Source of the DNA: JAKAVN01 sp963796565
Lineage (GTDB): Bacteria > Desulfobacterota > Binatia > Binatales > Binataceae
Length of the DNA stretch: 64,000 bases
Assembly (NCBI GenBank): GCA_963796565.1
Contig: CAWCMA010000007.1
Coordinates: 558,001-622,000, forward strand
Direction: 5' to 3'
Part shown: positions 52,165 through 60,313 of the stretch, one piece after another
How positions within the stretch are numbered: the stretch's first letter is position 1
Layout of the letters: each line of letters starts with the position of its first letter
The notes under the pieces: model-generated
What the model was told of the DNA's origin: nothing
The model's database searches: none
What the model saw: the letters and a program-made list of their open reading frames with translations, nothing else
Made by a program: the position numbers and the translations under genes

Positions 52165-52983
52165 GTGGCCGTGAGCGAACCAATTATACGAATGCGAAGC
52201 AAACAGCCCATGAAAAAGCTCGCCAGCCTGTCGATGGCGGTGGTGCTGGCAACTCTGATGGTGGTTTCGACGGCGTTGGCCCAGTCCGCGATGGGTGCAG
52301 ACCAGGCGACTCCGCCCAGGCTGCCCGGTGAACGGGCGCTTCCGGGTGAGGGGGCAGGGCCATACCCCGATCCGCTGGAACCATTTAACTCGGCGATGTT
52401 CAATTTCAACGTCAACGTTGACCAGTACGTAGTGACGCCGGTCGCCAAGGGCTATTCGTACGTAATGCCCGAGCCGGCGCGCCAGAGCGTAGGCAATTTT
52501 TTCAGGAACATCGGCGTCATCCCGCGCTTCGCCAACAATCTGTTCCAGCTACATGTCTACAACGCTGCCGACGAGCTCGCGCGTTTCGGAATTAACAGCA
52601 CGCTCGGTGTGGCAGGACTCTTCGACGTTGCCGATAGCTGGTTCGGGATGAAGCAGCACAACGACGATTTCGGCTTGACGCTGGGCCACTATGGGATCTA
52701 TTCGGGGCCGTACGTGATGCTGCCGTTCCTCGGCCCCTCCACGGTCCGCGACACGGTCGGCCTGGTGGTCGATGGCTGCATGAACCCGATGAGCTGGCTG
52801 CTGCCGTGGTATGTCACGGTACCCGCCGACGTCGGCTCGGCGGCGATCAATGCGGTGAACTACCGCTCGCTGCATCCTAACCAGTTCGAGGAGGCCGACC
52901 GCTACGCGGTCGATCTGTATGGCGCGGTGCAGGACGCGTACATGCAGACGCGGACTGCCGAGCTCAAGCGCCTGGCACACTGA
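52165..52983 (+). CDS. mlaA: MlaA/VacJ-family outer-membrane lipid-asymmetry protein
   Basis: Protein of 272 aa. Family motifs are DPLEPFNSAMFNFN, RFGINSTLGVAGLFDVADSW, FGLTLGHYGIYSGPYVMLPF and PSTVRDTVG. The GTG at 52165 has GGAGG five nt upstream; later ATGs (52192, 52210) are also possible. There is no lipobox cysteine; the signal seems to end in STALAQS, so the protein is probably not lipidated, unlike E. coli MlaA. It ends the operon. Confidence 0.92.
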   Translation: MAVSEPIIRMRSKQPMKKLASLSMAVVLATLMVVSTALAQSAMGADQATPPRLPGERALPGEGAGPYPDPLEPFNSAMFNFNVNVDQYVVTPVAKGYSYVMPEPARQSVGNFFRNIGVIPRFANNLFQLHVYNAADELARFGINSTLGVAGLFDVADSWFGMKQHNDDFGLTLGHYGIYSGPYVMLPFLGPSTVRDTVGLVVDGCMNPMSWLLPWYVTVPADVGSAAINAVNYRSLHPNQFEEADRYAVDLYGAVQDAYMQTRTAELKRLAH

Positions 52984-52989
52984 CATTTC

Positions 52990-53031
52990 GGGGCGAGCGG
53001 ATGCGGGCTTACGCCCGTATCCGCTCGCCCC
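52990..53031. repeat. Hairpin 1 of four after mlaA
   Basis: Arms 52990-53008 and 53013-53031 pair over 19 bp with one G-U position; loop TTAC. It starts 7 nt after the mlaA stop. Confidence 0.8.
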
Positions 53032-53042
53032 ATCATAACGTC

Positions 53043-53085
53043 CGCGAAAAGCGAGTCGGGCGAGCCGTCCGGCTCGCTTTTCGCG
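53043..53085. repeat. Hairpin 2 of four after mlaA
   Basis: CGCGAAAAGCGAG (53043-53055) pairs perfectly with CTCGCTTTTCGCG (53073-53085); the 17-nt centre can form a second small stem. Confidence 0.8.
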
Positions 53086-53104
53086 TCTGCGGCCGCGCGA
53101 CCCG

Positions 53105-53146
53105 CACCGCCCGCCGCACGCGACAAGTCGCGTGCGGCGGGCGGTG
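53105..53146. repeat. Hairpin 3 of four after mlaA
   Basis: A perfect 20-bp stem (arms 53105-53124 and 53127-53146) with only AA between the arms. Confidence 0.85.
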
Positions 53147-53178
53147 GCAGTCACGGGCGCAGCGGTGACGTGCGAGAG

Positions 53179-53212
53179 CCGCGTTGGCCGCTCTTTTGAG
53201 CGGCCAACGCGG
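53179..53212. repeat. Hairpin 4 of four after mlaA
   Basis: CCGCGTTGGCCGCTC (53179-53193) pairs perfectly with 53198-53212 over 15 bp; loop TTTT. It lies 59 bp from the lipA stop on the opposite strand, so the cluster separates two convergent transcription units. Confidence 0.85.
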
Positions 53213-53271
53213 TGCCTATGCCTCGGCTACGCCTCGGAATCAGCGTCTGAGGGTAGAAACGGGCCTATCGC

Positions 53272-54135
53272 CTAATTCACATGCTCCCACGCGTGGTAGG
53301 AACTACGCACCAGCGGGCCGGATTCGACGTGGCGAAAACCCATCGCCATCGCCGCGGACCTGAGTTCGGCGAACTCGGCCGGGGTCACGTAGCGCTCGAC
53401 CGGCAGATGCTCGCGCGAAGGACGCAGGTACTGGCCGAGCGTCAGGATGTCGCATCCCGCCGCGCGCAGGTCGTGCAGCACGCCTTCAACCTCGGCCCGC
53501 TCTTCACCCAGGCCGAGCATGATTCCCGCCTTGATCAGGAGGGCGCGGCCACCGGCCCCGCCGAATTCTTTGGCGTGAGCCAGCACGTCGAGCGAGCGTT
53601 GATAGTTTCCCCCGGGCCGCGCCTTGCGATAGAGGCTCGGCACGGTCTCGATATTGTGATTGAAGATTGCGACCGGCGCTCCGACCACGGTTTCGACCGC
53701 CGCATGCGATCCCTTGAAGTCGGGCACTAGCACTTCGACCCGGGCAGCCGGTCGCAGCCGCTTGATCGCGTCGGCTGTCTCGGCGAAATGAGACGCGCCA
53801 CCGTCACGCAGGTCGTCGCGGTCGACCGACGTGACGACCACGTGGTCCAGGCCCAGCCGCGCGACTGCCTCGGCGATGCGCCGCGGCTCGTCGGGATCGA
53901 GCGGACGGACTTTGCCATGAGCGACCGCGCAATAGGGGCAGTTACGCGTGCACACGTCGCCCATCAGCATGAAAGTGGCCGTGCGATGCGAGAAGCATTC
54001 GCCGATATTAGGGCAGCACGCTTCCTGGCAGACCGTATGCAGCCGCAGTTCCGCGAGCAGCGCCTTGGTGCGGAAGTACTCGGGCGAGGTTGGCGCTCGC
54101 ACCTTAATCCAGTCGGGATGCCTGCGCTCGTTCAT
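53272..54135 (-). CDS. lipA: Lipoyl synthase LipA
   Basis: Radical SAM enzyme of 287 aa that inserts two sulfurs into octanoyl chains on E2/H proteins. The auxiliary cluster motif CQEACCPNIGEC (CX4CX5C) and the SAM cluster CTRNCPYC (CX3CX2C) are both visible; the final RSSYHAWE provides the auxiliary serine. Its start overlaps the lipB stop by 4 nt. Confidence 0.96.
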   Translation of the reverse strand: MNERRHPDWIKVRAPTSPEYFRTKALLAELRLHTVCQEACCPNIGECFSHRTATFMLMGDVCTRNCPYCAVAHGKVRPLDPDEPRRIAEAVARLGLDHVVVTSVDRDDLRDGGASHFAETADAIKRLRPAARVEVLVPDFKGSHAAVETVVGAPVAIFNHNIETVPSLYRKARPGGNYQRSLDVLAHAKEFGGAGGRALLIKAGIMLGLGEERAEVEGVLHDLRAAGCDILTLGQYLRPSREHLPVERYVTPAEFAELRSAAMAMGFRHVESGPLVRSSYHAWEHVN

Positions 54136-54923
54136 ATACGAACCTGAGCTTCGCAGGCGGCCGCCGTGCGGTCAACGCGCGCCCACAGCGCCTCGGTGTC
54201 TGCGCTCGCGATACGCGCGTAACCGAAAACCGCGGCGAATGATTTGTGCACCGCCGCGGCCGCCACGTGGAGGTCGGTTTGGGCGGCGCTTTCGCGGCCG
54301 CCGGGTTCGCGGTCAACTTCGCGTCCGAGTTCACACTCGACCGAAGTCATCTCGCATCCCGCTATGCCGCACGGCACCATCGCGTCGAAGTACTCGAGAT
54401 CGGTGCATACGTTGAGCGCGAAACCGTGCAGCGTTATCCAGCGCCGCAGCCCAACGCCGACCGAGCCGATCTTGCGCTCGCCCACCCATACGCCCGTGAG
54501 ACCTTCGCGCCGTCCCGCTGCAATCCCCAACTCTGCCAGAGCGTCGATCATCGCCTGTTCGAGGCGTCGCAAATAGAGATGTATATCGCGGTCATGCTCT
54601 TCGAGTTTCAGGATCGGATATGCGACGAGTTGTCCCGGACCATGATAAGTGACCTGTCCGCCGCGCGAGACGCGAAACACCGGGACTCCCGGCCGCGCCT
54701 CAAGCAGGTAGCGCGAGTCGGCGCCGCGGCCCAGGGTGAAGACGTGCGGATGCTCCAGCAGCAGCAGCGTGTCGCCGATCAGATCGTCGCGGCGCGCCGC
54801 CACCATTGCGTCCTGCAACGCGAGCGCGGCCGCGTAGTCGACCGTTCCCAGCCGCGCAATCTCAAGTGTGCCTCGCGTCTCCATCGTCGTCAGCTCGCAG
54901 GCGCAGTCGCCGGTCGTCACCAA
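54132..54923 (-). CDS. lipB: Octanoyltransferase LipB
   Basis: Transfers octanoate from ACP to lipoyl domains, 263 aa by the full frame. Motifs are LLLLEHPHVFTLGRGA, RGGQVTYHGPGQLVAYPI, the lysine in GERKIGSVG, and the catalytic cysteine region PCGIAGCEMTS. A later start (METRGTLEI, 54881) fits the family N-terminus better. Operon lipB-lipA; lpdA is nearby on the same strand. Confidence 0.93.
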   Translation of the reverse strand: MVTTGDCACELTTMETRGTLEIARLGTVDYAAALALQDAMVAARRDDLIGDTLLLLEHPHVFTLGRGADSRYLLEARPGVPVFRVSRGGQVTYHGPGQLVAYPILKLEEHDRDIHLYLRRLEQAMIDALAELGIAAGRREGLTGVWVGERKIGSVGVGLRRWITLHGFALNVCTDLEYFDAMVPCGIAGCEMTSVECELGREVDREPGGRESAAQTDLHVAAAAVHKSFAAVFGYARIASADTEALWARVDRTAAACEAQVRI

Positions 54924-54939
54924 TCATAGCTGATCCGAG

Positions 54940-55368
54940 TCAGGGTGCTCTCAGGCCCACAGCCCTTGCCAGCCTGCGCTGTCTAACATCAAAGGTATTG
55001 AAGGTTTCGGCACCCAGAGCAAGGGCAGCCGCTACGTGAATAATGTCGAGGGAGCGAACTCCGATCTTCGCGGTCCATCGCAGCCCAAGGAGTTTGGCCT
55101 GCGTATAGATCGCCGCGGGCAGGGATTTCATCGACAAGATCCCGTCTCGCATATCGGCACGGAATAGCGCATAGGCGGCGCGCGCTTCCGCGGAACGGAT
55201 TTCCTTGCGAAACAAGCGCAGTTGCAGAGCGTTTGCTAGTTCCAGTTCCCCCAATGGAGTAAGGAACAGGGGTAGCGGCTCTCGCTGCATGCGTCTGGCG
55301 GCATCGGCGGAATTGGAATCCGGGCTGTAAAGAGAAACCAGGAAGCTGGTGTCCGCGTACGCGCTCAA
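54940..55368 (-). CDS. vapC: PIN-domain toxin VapC
   Basis: PIN-fold ribonuclease toxin of 142 aa. Acidic active-site residues are in YADTSFLVSLY (D6), ELELANALQLR and RSLDIIHVAAAL, with the last in FNTFDVRQ. Its start overlaps the antitoxin stop by 4 nt, typical of type II toxin-antitoxin pairs. Confidence 0.88.
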   Translation of the reverse strand: MSAYADTSFLVSLYSPDSNSADAARRMQREPLPLFLTPLGELELANALQLRLFRKEIRSAEARAAYALFRADMRDGILSMKSLPAAIYTQAKLLGLRWTAKIGVRSLDIIHVAAALALGAETFNTFDVRQRRLARAVGLRAP

Positions 55369-55616
55369 TAGCGATCGCGCTCCTCGGCCAGCAGTTTGGC
55401 GCCGCTCACCTTGAGCGTCTTGGCGCCGTAAATTGACCGCAACCGCGCGAGAAAATCAGGGCGAAGCCGGGACATGACAGGGTTGGCCGGCAACAGTCGC
55501 GCGATGACGCGTTTGCGTTTGGTGATCTCAATCTTCTGGCCTTCCTGCAAAAGCCGTTCAACCTCTGAAAATCGGTAGCGTAGATCACGCACGCTGGCCC
55601 TTCTCATGTGATGCAT
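55365..55616 (-). CDS. vapB: VapB/Phd-like antitoxin
   Basis: Antitoxin of 83 aa (80 if the ATG at 55607 is used). VRDLRYRFSEVERLLQEGQ and IEITKRKRVIARLLP give the Phd/YefM-like DNA-binding fold; the C-terminal half would cover VapC. Both possible starts lie in an inverted repeat, so autorepression is likely. Confidence 0.82.
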   Translation of the reverse strand: MHHMRRASVRDLRYRFSEVERLLQEGQKIEITKRKRVIARLLPANPVMSRLRPDFLARLRSIYGAKTLKVSGAKLLAEERDRY

Positions 55617-55630
55617 TTTAGCATCACATG
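55605..55630. promoter_or_regulatory. Inverted repeat over the vapB start (candidate operator)
   Basis: CATGTGATGC (55605-55614) and GCATCACATG (55621-55630) are perfect 10-bp inverted arms around 6 bp. The repeat contains both candidate start codons of vapB. No SD is visible, so a leaderless or hairpin-controlled start is possible. Confidence 0.6.
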
Positions 55631-55648
55631 CCCAAAGTTGGAATGCTC

Positions 55649-57061
55649 TTAAATATGAATCGCCTCGCCCTCGGCTGCCAGCGCCGCCTCCATGATCGCC
55701 TCGGACAGCGTGGGATGCGGATGGGGGGTCTTGCCGATCTCGGCCGTGGTGGTCTCGAGCGTCCGGCCCAGCACGATCTCGGAGATCAGGTCGGTCGCAT
55801 GATGGCCGATGATCTGAGCGCCCAGCACCTCGCTGTATTCCTTGCTCGCAACGATCTTGACGAAACCCTCAGTCTGATTGACCGCGACGGACTTGCCGAT
55901 CGCGCGAAACGGAAACTTGCCGACCTTGACCTCGATCCCGCGCTCGCGCGCCTGCGCCTCGGTCAGCCCGACCGTGGCGACCTCGGGCTCGCAATAGATG
56001 CATCCGGCGATCGACATCAGGTCGAAGCCCGGCTCGCGCACCCCGGCCATGATCTCGACCGCGGCAATACCTTCGGCCGAGGCCTTGTGCGCCAGCAGCG
56101 GCGGACGGATCACGTCGCCAATGGCGTAGACGCTCGGGCATGAGGTGCGGAAGGAGTCGTCAACCTTGATGAAACCGCCGCGGTCGAGTTCGACGCCAAC
56201 CTTTTCCAGTCCCAGGTTCGGGCTTAGCGGGCGGCGTCCGACTGCGACCAGCACGGCCTCGGCCTCGACGGTTTTCGCGGCGCCGGCGGCGTCCAGCGTG
56301 ACCGTCCAGCGCCCGCCCTTGCGCTCCATCGATTTGTATCCGTGCCCCAGCATCACCGCGACCCCGCGCTTGACGAAAGAGCGGCGCAGTTCCTCGGCGA
56401 TCTCGGCGTCGAACCCGGGCAGCATCTGCTTCTCCAGCTCGACCACCGTCACCTTGACGCCGAAGGCCTGATAGAAATACGCGAACTCCAGTCCTACCGC
56501 GCCGGCACCGATCACCACGATGCTTTCCGGCAGATGGTCATGCAGGAGCGCCTCGCGGCTGGTCATCACGCCCTCGCCAATCTTCATTCCCCCGAACAGC
56601 CGCTCGCCCGAGCCGGTGGCGACCAGGATGCGCTCGGCCTCGATCGCCGCGGCGGGCGGCGCCGGTTTGCCTGGAGCCTGGGTCAGCGCCACGCTATTCG
56701 GCCCAGCGACACTCGCCTCGGCCTCGATCAGATCGATCTTGTTCTTGCGCAGCAGGAAGCGCACGCCCTTGGAGAGCTTGTCGGCCGCCTCGCGGCTGCG
56801 CTTTATGACGCGGGCGAAATCGACCTTCACTTCGCCGACCTCGATGCCGTGCTCCTTGGCGGCGCCGCGAATCGACTCCATCGTCTCGGCCGAGTTGAGC
56901 AGCGCCTTGGATGGGATGCATCCCCAGTTAAGACACACCCCGCCCACTTCCTCGCGCTCGACCACCGCGACTCGCATCTTGAGCTGGCTCGCGCGGATCG
57001 CCGCGACGTAGCCGCCCGGGCCGGAACCGATTATCGCCAGGTCGTATCGTGAATTTGCCAA
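55649..57061 (-). CDS. lpdA: Dihydrolipoyl dehydrogenase
   Basis: FAD-dependent disulfide reductase (E3) of 470 aa for 2-oxoacid dehydrogenases or glycine cleavage. FAD motif GSGPGGYVAA, redox disulfide GGVCLNWGCIPSKAL, NAD motif GAGAVGLEFA, second FAD motif YAIGDV and the C-terminal HPHPTLSEA (catalytic His-Glu) are all intact. TTG start after GGGGG. Together with lipA and lipB it points to active lipoate metabolism. Confidence 0.95.
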   Translation of the reverse strand: MANSRYDLAIIGSGPGGYVAAIRASQLKMRVAVVEREEVGGVCLNWGCIPSKALLNSAETMESIRGAAKEHGIEVGEVKVDFARVIKRSREAADKLSKGVRFLLRKNKIDLIEAEASVAGPNSVALTQAPGKPAPPAAAIEAERILVATGSGERLFGGMKIGEGVMTSREALLHDHLPESIVVIGAGAVGLEFAYFYQAFGVKVTVVELEKQMLPGFDAEIAEELRRSFVKRGVAVMLGHGYKSMERKGGRWTVTLDAAGAAKTVEAEAVLVAVGRRPLSPNLGLEKVGVELDRGGFIKVDDSFRTSCPSVYAIGDVIRPPLLAHKASAEGIAAVEIMAGVREPGFDLMSIAGCIYCEPEVATVGLTEAQARERGIEVKVGKFPFRAIGKSVAVNQTEGFVKIVASKEYSEVLGAQIIGHHATDLISEIVLGRTLETTTAEIGKTPHPHPTLSEAIMEAALAAEGEAIHI

Positions 57062-57173
57062 GCTCGTTAAACCCCCAGATGAAGCTATGAAATGGGTGAG
57101 CGGCCGGCCGCCGCGCCGTCAAACGTCGACGCCGCGCGCCGGAGTCGTTCAATTCCAGACTAACCCAAGGCGC

Positions 57174-57818
57174 TCAGGATGGTAAATCGCAGATCGCCAA
57201 TACAAGTTGCGCGGCCGTGAAGACGGGCGCGAACGAGCGGCGATGGATCGGCGAAGGTCCGAGCGCGCGGAGCGCCGTGAAATGCTCGGGCGTGCAATAG
57301 CCCTTGTGTTGCGCGAAGCCGTAGCCGGGAAACCGCGCGTCGTACTCGCACATCATCCGGTCGCGCGTTACCTTGGCCAGGATCGAAGCGGCCGCGATAC
57401 AGAAGCTTTTGCGGTCGCCGCCCACGATCGGAGTCTGCGGATGTGCGAGGTCCGCGATCCCGCGTCCGTCGACCAGCACGTGGCCCGGCGTAAGTCCCAG
57501 CCCGGCCAACGCGCGCAGGCTTGCCTCGCGCGTCGCCCAGTAGATGTTGAGCCGATCGATCTCGAGCGGCTCGGCCACGCCGACTCCCCATGCGAGAGCG
57601 CGCGCGACTATGCGATCGTACAGCTCCTCGCGCCGCTCGGGCGCGAGCTGCTTGGAGTCGTGAACGCCCTTGATGAACGTTTCGGGCGCGAAGATGACCG
57701 CGGCCGCTACCACCGGACCCGCCATCGGACCGACTCCGGCCTCGTCGACGCCCGCCACCACTTCCACTCCGCTGCGCCAGAGTTTGCGCTCGTAGCGGAG
57801 ATCCGGATGCTTCGTCAT
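57174..57818 (-). CDS. rnhB: Ribonuclease HII
   Basis: Removes ribonucleotides from DNA, 214 aa. First acidic pair is in VAGVDEAGVGPMAGPVV; further acids are in HVLVDGRG and SILAKVTRDRMM. The usual GRG junction-recognition motif reads GVG here. The rest of the fold looks complete. Confidence 0.9.
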   Translation of the reverse strand: MTKHPDLRYERKLWRSGVEVVAGVDEAGVGPMAGPVVAAAVIFAPETFIKGVHDSKQLAPERREELYDRIVARALAWGVGVAEPLEIDRLNIYWATREASLRALAGLGLTPGHVLVDGRGIADLAHPQTPIVGGDRKSFCIAAASILAKVTRDRMMCEYDARFPGYGFAQHKGYCTPEHFTALRALGPSPIHRRSFAPVFTAAQLVLAICDLPS

Positions 57819-57976
57819 CGCGCCGCCCCTCGCACGCGCATCTTGCGCGCTGATGGGCCGATTATCGGCGCTCGCTCGATCGAGGTCAAACTTTGAGCGT
57901 TCCGAGCTTTACGGTTTTCCCACCAGCGCGCGCGTCCGCTGCGGGCGAGACTATTCCGGTCTTTTGTTGAACTATC

Positions 57977-58516
57977 TCAGCCCAGGCGCTTGAGGCGGGC
58001 GCGGCGCAGCGTTTCGGCCACGCCCTCGGGGTCGGGAACGTCGTAAAGCTTGATCGCGTAATCGGCGCTCGCAGCCGACGCGACGATGATATTCCCCAAT
58101 CCCATCGCCCGTTGCATGAACCTTTGCTCGACATCCACCGAGCGAACGTCGGCCAGCTCCATCTCGCGCCGATGCCTGGCCAGGATGCCTTTGCTCTCGA
58201 TCACACGCTCCGAGGTGAGACTCCACGAGCTGAAGTGTCGCCGCAAGGCGGTCAAGCCCAAGTGCGCCGCTCCGATCACGACCAGCAGCAAACTGACGCT
58301 CCATAAGTTCGCGTCTTTGAAGCGCACGGCGAACCCCGCCACGACAAGGATGCAGGAAGAAAGAATCGCCCCGATGAAATGCCACCAGGCCGGACGCACC
58401 CGCATCAGCGCGTACTCGCGTTTGTCCGCCGGCTTCGGCTCGAACAGGCGCGTGCCGCATCGCGCGCAGAACGCCGCGTCGGGGGACGAGTTGGATCCGC
58501 ACTGCGGACATCTCAT
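57977..58516 (-). CDS. Zinc-ribbon and PH-domain membrane protein
   Basis: Protein of 179 aa. It starts with a zinc ribbon (CPQCGSNSSPDAAFCARCG, two CxxC pairs), then two membrane helices (about 45-90). A bPH2-type domain follows (about 95-170, ITSERV-like LTSERVIESKGILARHRREM). Function unknown. Confidence 0.75.
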   Translation of the reverse strand: MRCPQCGSNSSPDAAFCARCGTRLFEPKPADKREYALMRVRPAWWHFIGAILSSCILVVAGFAVRFKDANLWSVSLLLVVIGAAHLGLTALRRHFSSWSLTSERVIESKGILARHRREMELADVRSVDVEQRFMQRAMGLGNIIVASAASADYAIKLYDVPDPEGVAETLRRARLKRLG

Positions 58517-58623
58517 GGTGTGTTCCCTGCCGTACCCGCGATTCCGAAACCGCGCGCGCGTTTGATTGTCAGCCCACTCGGCCTTGTTTCCGTCTGCATC
58601 GCTTCGTGTTAGTTCTGCCTACC

Positions 58624-59466
58624 ATGAAGATAGCGCTGTTCGGAATCAACTATGGCCCGTGCGCCGATCCGCAGGCGGCAAGCCAGGTCGCGCGCGCCGC
58701 GGAAGCGGCCGGGTTCGAGAGCCTCTGGACCGGCGAGCATATTGTGCTGCCTGACCCGCAGGTGCCGCCCTCGCCGGCGGCGCCGGAGACTCCGTTTATC
58801 GACTCGTTGGTCGCGCTGACGTTCGTCGCCGCACATACCACGGCGATTCGGCTCGGCACCGGGATTATCATCCTGCCGCAGCGCAATCCCGTCGTGCTGG
58901 CCAAGGAACTCGCTTCGACCGACGTGCTCGCCGGCGGGCGCCTGATTTTCGGCATCGGCGTCGGCTATCTCAAACCCGAGTTCGAGGCGATCGGTGCGCC
59001 CTTCGACCATAAGGGGGCGCGCAGCGAGGAATTCCTCGGCGCGATGATCGCGCTATGGACGATGGACAAGCCGGAGTTCCGCGGCCGCTTCGTCTCGTTC
59101 GGCGGCGTCAATGCGATGCCGCGTCCGGTGCAGAAGCCCTATCCAGAGATCGTGTTTGGCGGCCATACCAAGGAAGCCTTCTCGCGCGCGGCGCGCCTGG
59201 CCAAGGGATGGTACGGCTTTGCGCTCGACCTCGAGACCACCAAGCGGCACGTCGAGGGGCTCAAGGCCGCCTGCAAGGAAGCCGGACGGCGCTTCGAGGA
59301 CCTTGAGATAAGTGTGACTCCGAGTCGTCGGGTCGATCGCGACGAGGCACTGCGCTTCGCCGAGGCCGGCGTGCATCGCCTGATCCTGTTGCATCGCCAA
59401 AACGACGCTGCGGGCGTGTTGCGCTTCGTCGGCGAATGCGAGCGCGATCTGATCAGCAAGGTTTAG
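58624..59466 (+). CDS. LLM class F420-dependent oxidoreductase
   Basis: Luciferase-like TIM barrel, 280 aa. MKIALFGINYGPCADP, GFESLWTGEHIVLP, LGTGIIILPQRNPVVLAKELAST, DVLAGGRLIFGIGVGYLKPEF and GARSEEFL are typical of F420-dependent LLM enzymes. cofC in the window supports F420 availability. Substrate unknown. The ATG at 58624 is preferred over the in-frame TTG-type start upstream. Confidence 0.85.
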   Translation: MKIALFGINYGPCADPQAASQVARAAEAAGFESLWTGEHIVLPDPQVPPSPAAPETPFIDSLVALTFVAAHTTAIRLGTGIIILPQRNPVVLAKELASTDVLAGGRLIFGIGVGYLKPEFEAIGAPFDHKGARSEEFLGAMIALWTMDKPEFRGRFVSFGGVNAMPRPVQKPYPEIVFGGHTKEAFSRAARLAKGWYGFALDLETTKRHVEGLKAACKEAGRRFEDLEISVTPSRRVDRDEALRFAEAGVHRLILLHRQNDAAGVLRFVGECERDLISKV

Positions 59467-59850
59467 AGGGCCGTCGAGGCGACAAGCTGGCGTGATGGAC
59501 GAGAAAGGGAGTCGCGTCGAGGGGCTTAGCCAAATTAGAACGTAGTTCGTTTGTAGGCAAAACTGCCGTTTGATGCTTCGCTTGTGGATAGTGTAGAGGA
59601 GGGGGCGTATTGCATGAGTGAAACAAGCTGTGGTCAATCCTGCATCGGTGTGGCGAAAGCCTGTCCGACATTTTGATAGCACTCGGCAAATTGTTGACGC
59701 TTTAATCGTTAAGTTTGCCCTCATTTTCATCCTATTAGGCTCGATTCCCCTTTTTGTCGCTTACGGCACACGCCTTGCTTTATGCCGTGGTGTCCGGGAC
59801 GTAGCAGCCGGGGTAGGATAAGGCACATTAGCGAAAAGGGGAGAGTTACT
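59467..59850. other. Intergenic region, mostly without genes
   Basis: 384 bp between the LLM oxidoreductase and the HTH gene, visibly richer in A+T than the surrounding coding DNA. The only ORF with a good ribosome-binding site is a 20-codon one at 59614-59676, listed separately. No tRNA or riboswitch recognised. Confidence 0.5.
59614..59676 (+). CDS. Putative Cys-containing micro-ORF (20 aa)
   Basis: ATG at 59614 is preceded by a near-perfect SD, GAGGAGGGGG, about 8 nt away. The peptide MSETSCGQSCIGVAKACPTF has three cysteines and ends at TGA followed directly by TAG. No family recognised; it could be a leader peptide, small metal-binding peptide or chance. Confidence 0.35.
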   Translation: MSETSCGQSCIGVAKACPTF

Positions 59851-60045
59851 ATGGTGATGAAGCTCGAAAGCAGCAGGGTGATGACGGTCAAGGAACTGTC
59901 GGACTATCTTAAAGTGCATCCGTCGACCGTCTATCGCCAGCTCAAGCGTGGCGGGCTGCCAGCCTTCAAGGTAGGCAGCGATTGGCGTTTTAACATCGAG
60001 TCGATCGATCGCTGGCGCTTGCAGCAGGACAATTTCAAAGGCTGA
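59851..60045 (+). CDS. Small excisionase/MerR-type HTH DNA-binding protein
   Basis: DNA-binding protein of 64 aa: VMTVKELSDYLKVHPSTVYRQ is the HTH and GGLPAFKVGSDWRFNIESIDRW the wing, as in excisionase-family (BldC-like) regulators. GGGGAGAG lies upstream of the ATG at 59851; the longer frame to 59782 lacks support. A strong terminator follows. Confidence 0.85.
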   Translation: MVMKLESSRVMTVKELSDYLKVHPSTVYRQLKRGGLPAFKVGSDWRFNIESIDRWRLQQDNFKG

Positions 60046-60090
60046 TTCCCAAACGGCTAGTCCGATTTGAAGCGTTCGAACCTGACGCGC

Positions 60091-60120
60091 GGGCCGCAGG
60101 CGTGGCGCGGCCCTTTTTTT
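60091..60120 (+). terminator. Intrinsic terminator after the HTH gene
   Basis: GGGCCGC (60091-60097) pairs with GCGGCCC (60107-60113), loop 9 nt, followed by seven T (60114-60120). An outer arm pair, CGATTTGAA (60063-60071) and TTCAAATCG (60119-60127), could form on either strand. Confidence 0.85.
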
Positions 60121-60210
60121 CAAATCGACTTGAAGCTGGGAGAAGCAGGGATGCTCCGGATGCCGGAGAGCGAGGCGATTCGGCGCACATCTGAAGCCGA
60201 ACTTTGAGGG

Positions 60211-60255
60211 CCAGAGTTGCCACGGCCAGGGTTGCCACGGCTAGAGTTACTAGGG
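60211..60255. repeat. Degenerate 15-bp tandem repeat, three units
   Basis: CCAGAGTTGCCACGG is repeated in full with one change, then in a more diverged third unit (60211-60225, 60226-60240, 60241-60255). A partial fourth follows. Confidence 0.65.
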
Positions 60256-60287
60256 CCAAGATCGCGAGATACAGGGAAGGAGCTGAG

Positions 60288-60313
60288 GGAAGGCCCTAAG
60301 GGAAGGCCCTAAG
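60288..60313. repeat. 13-bp perfect direct repeat at the end of the RNase gene
   Basis: GGAAGGCCCTAAG occurs twice in tandem (60288-60300, 60301-60313). The second copy overlaps the RNase stop codon. Confidence 0.7.

Noticed and set aside
52990..53212. Copies of a REP or insertion-sequence end
   Set aside because: Arms of the four hairpins are unrelated and there is no transposase or target duplication.
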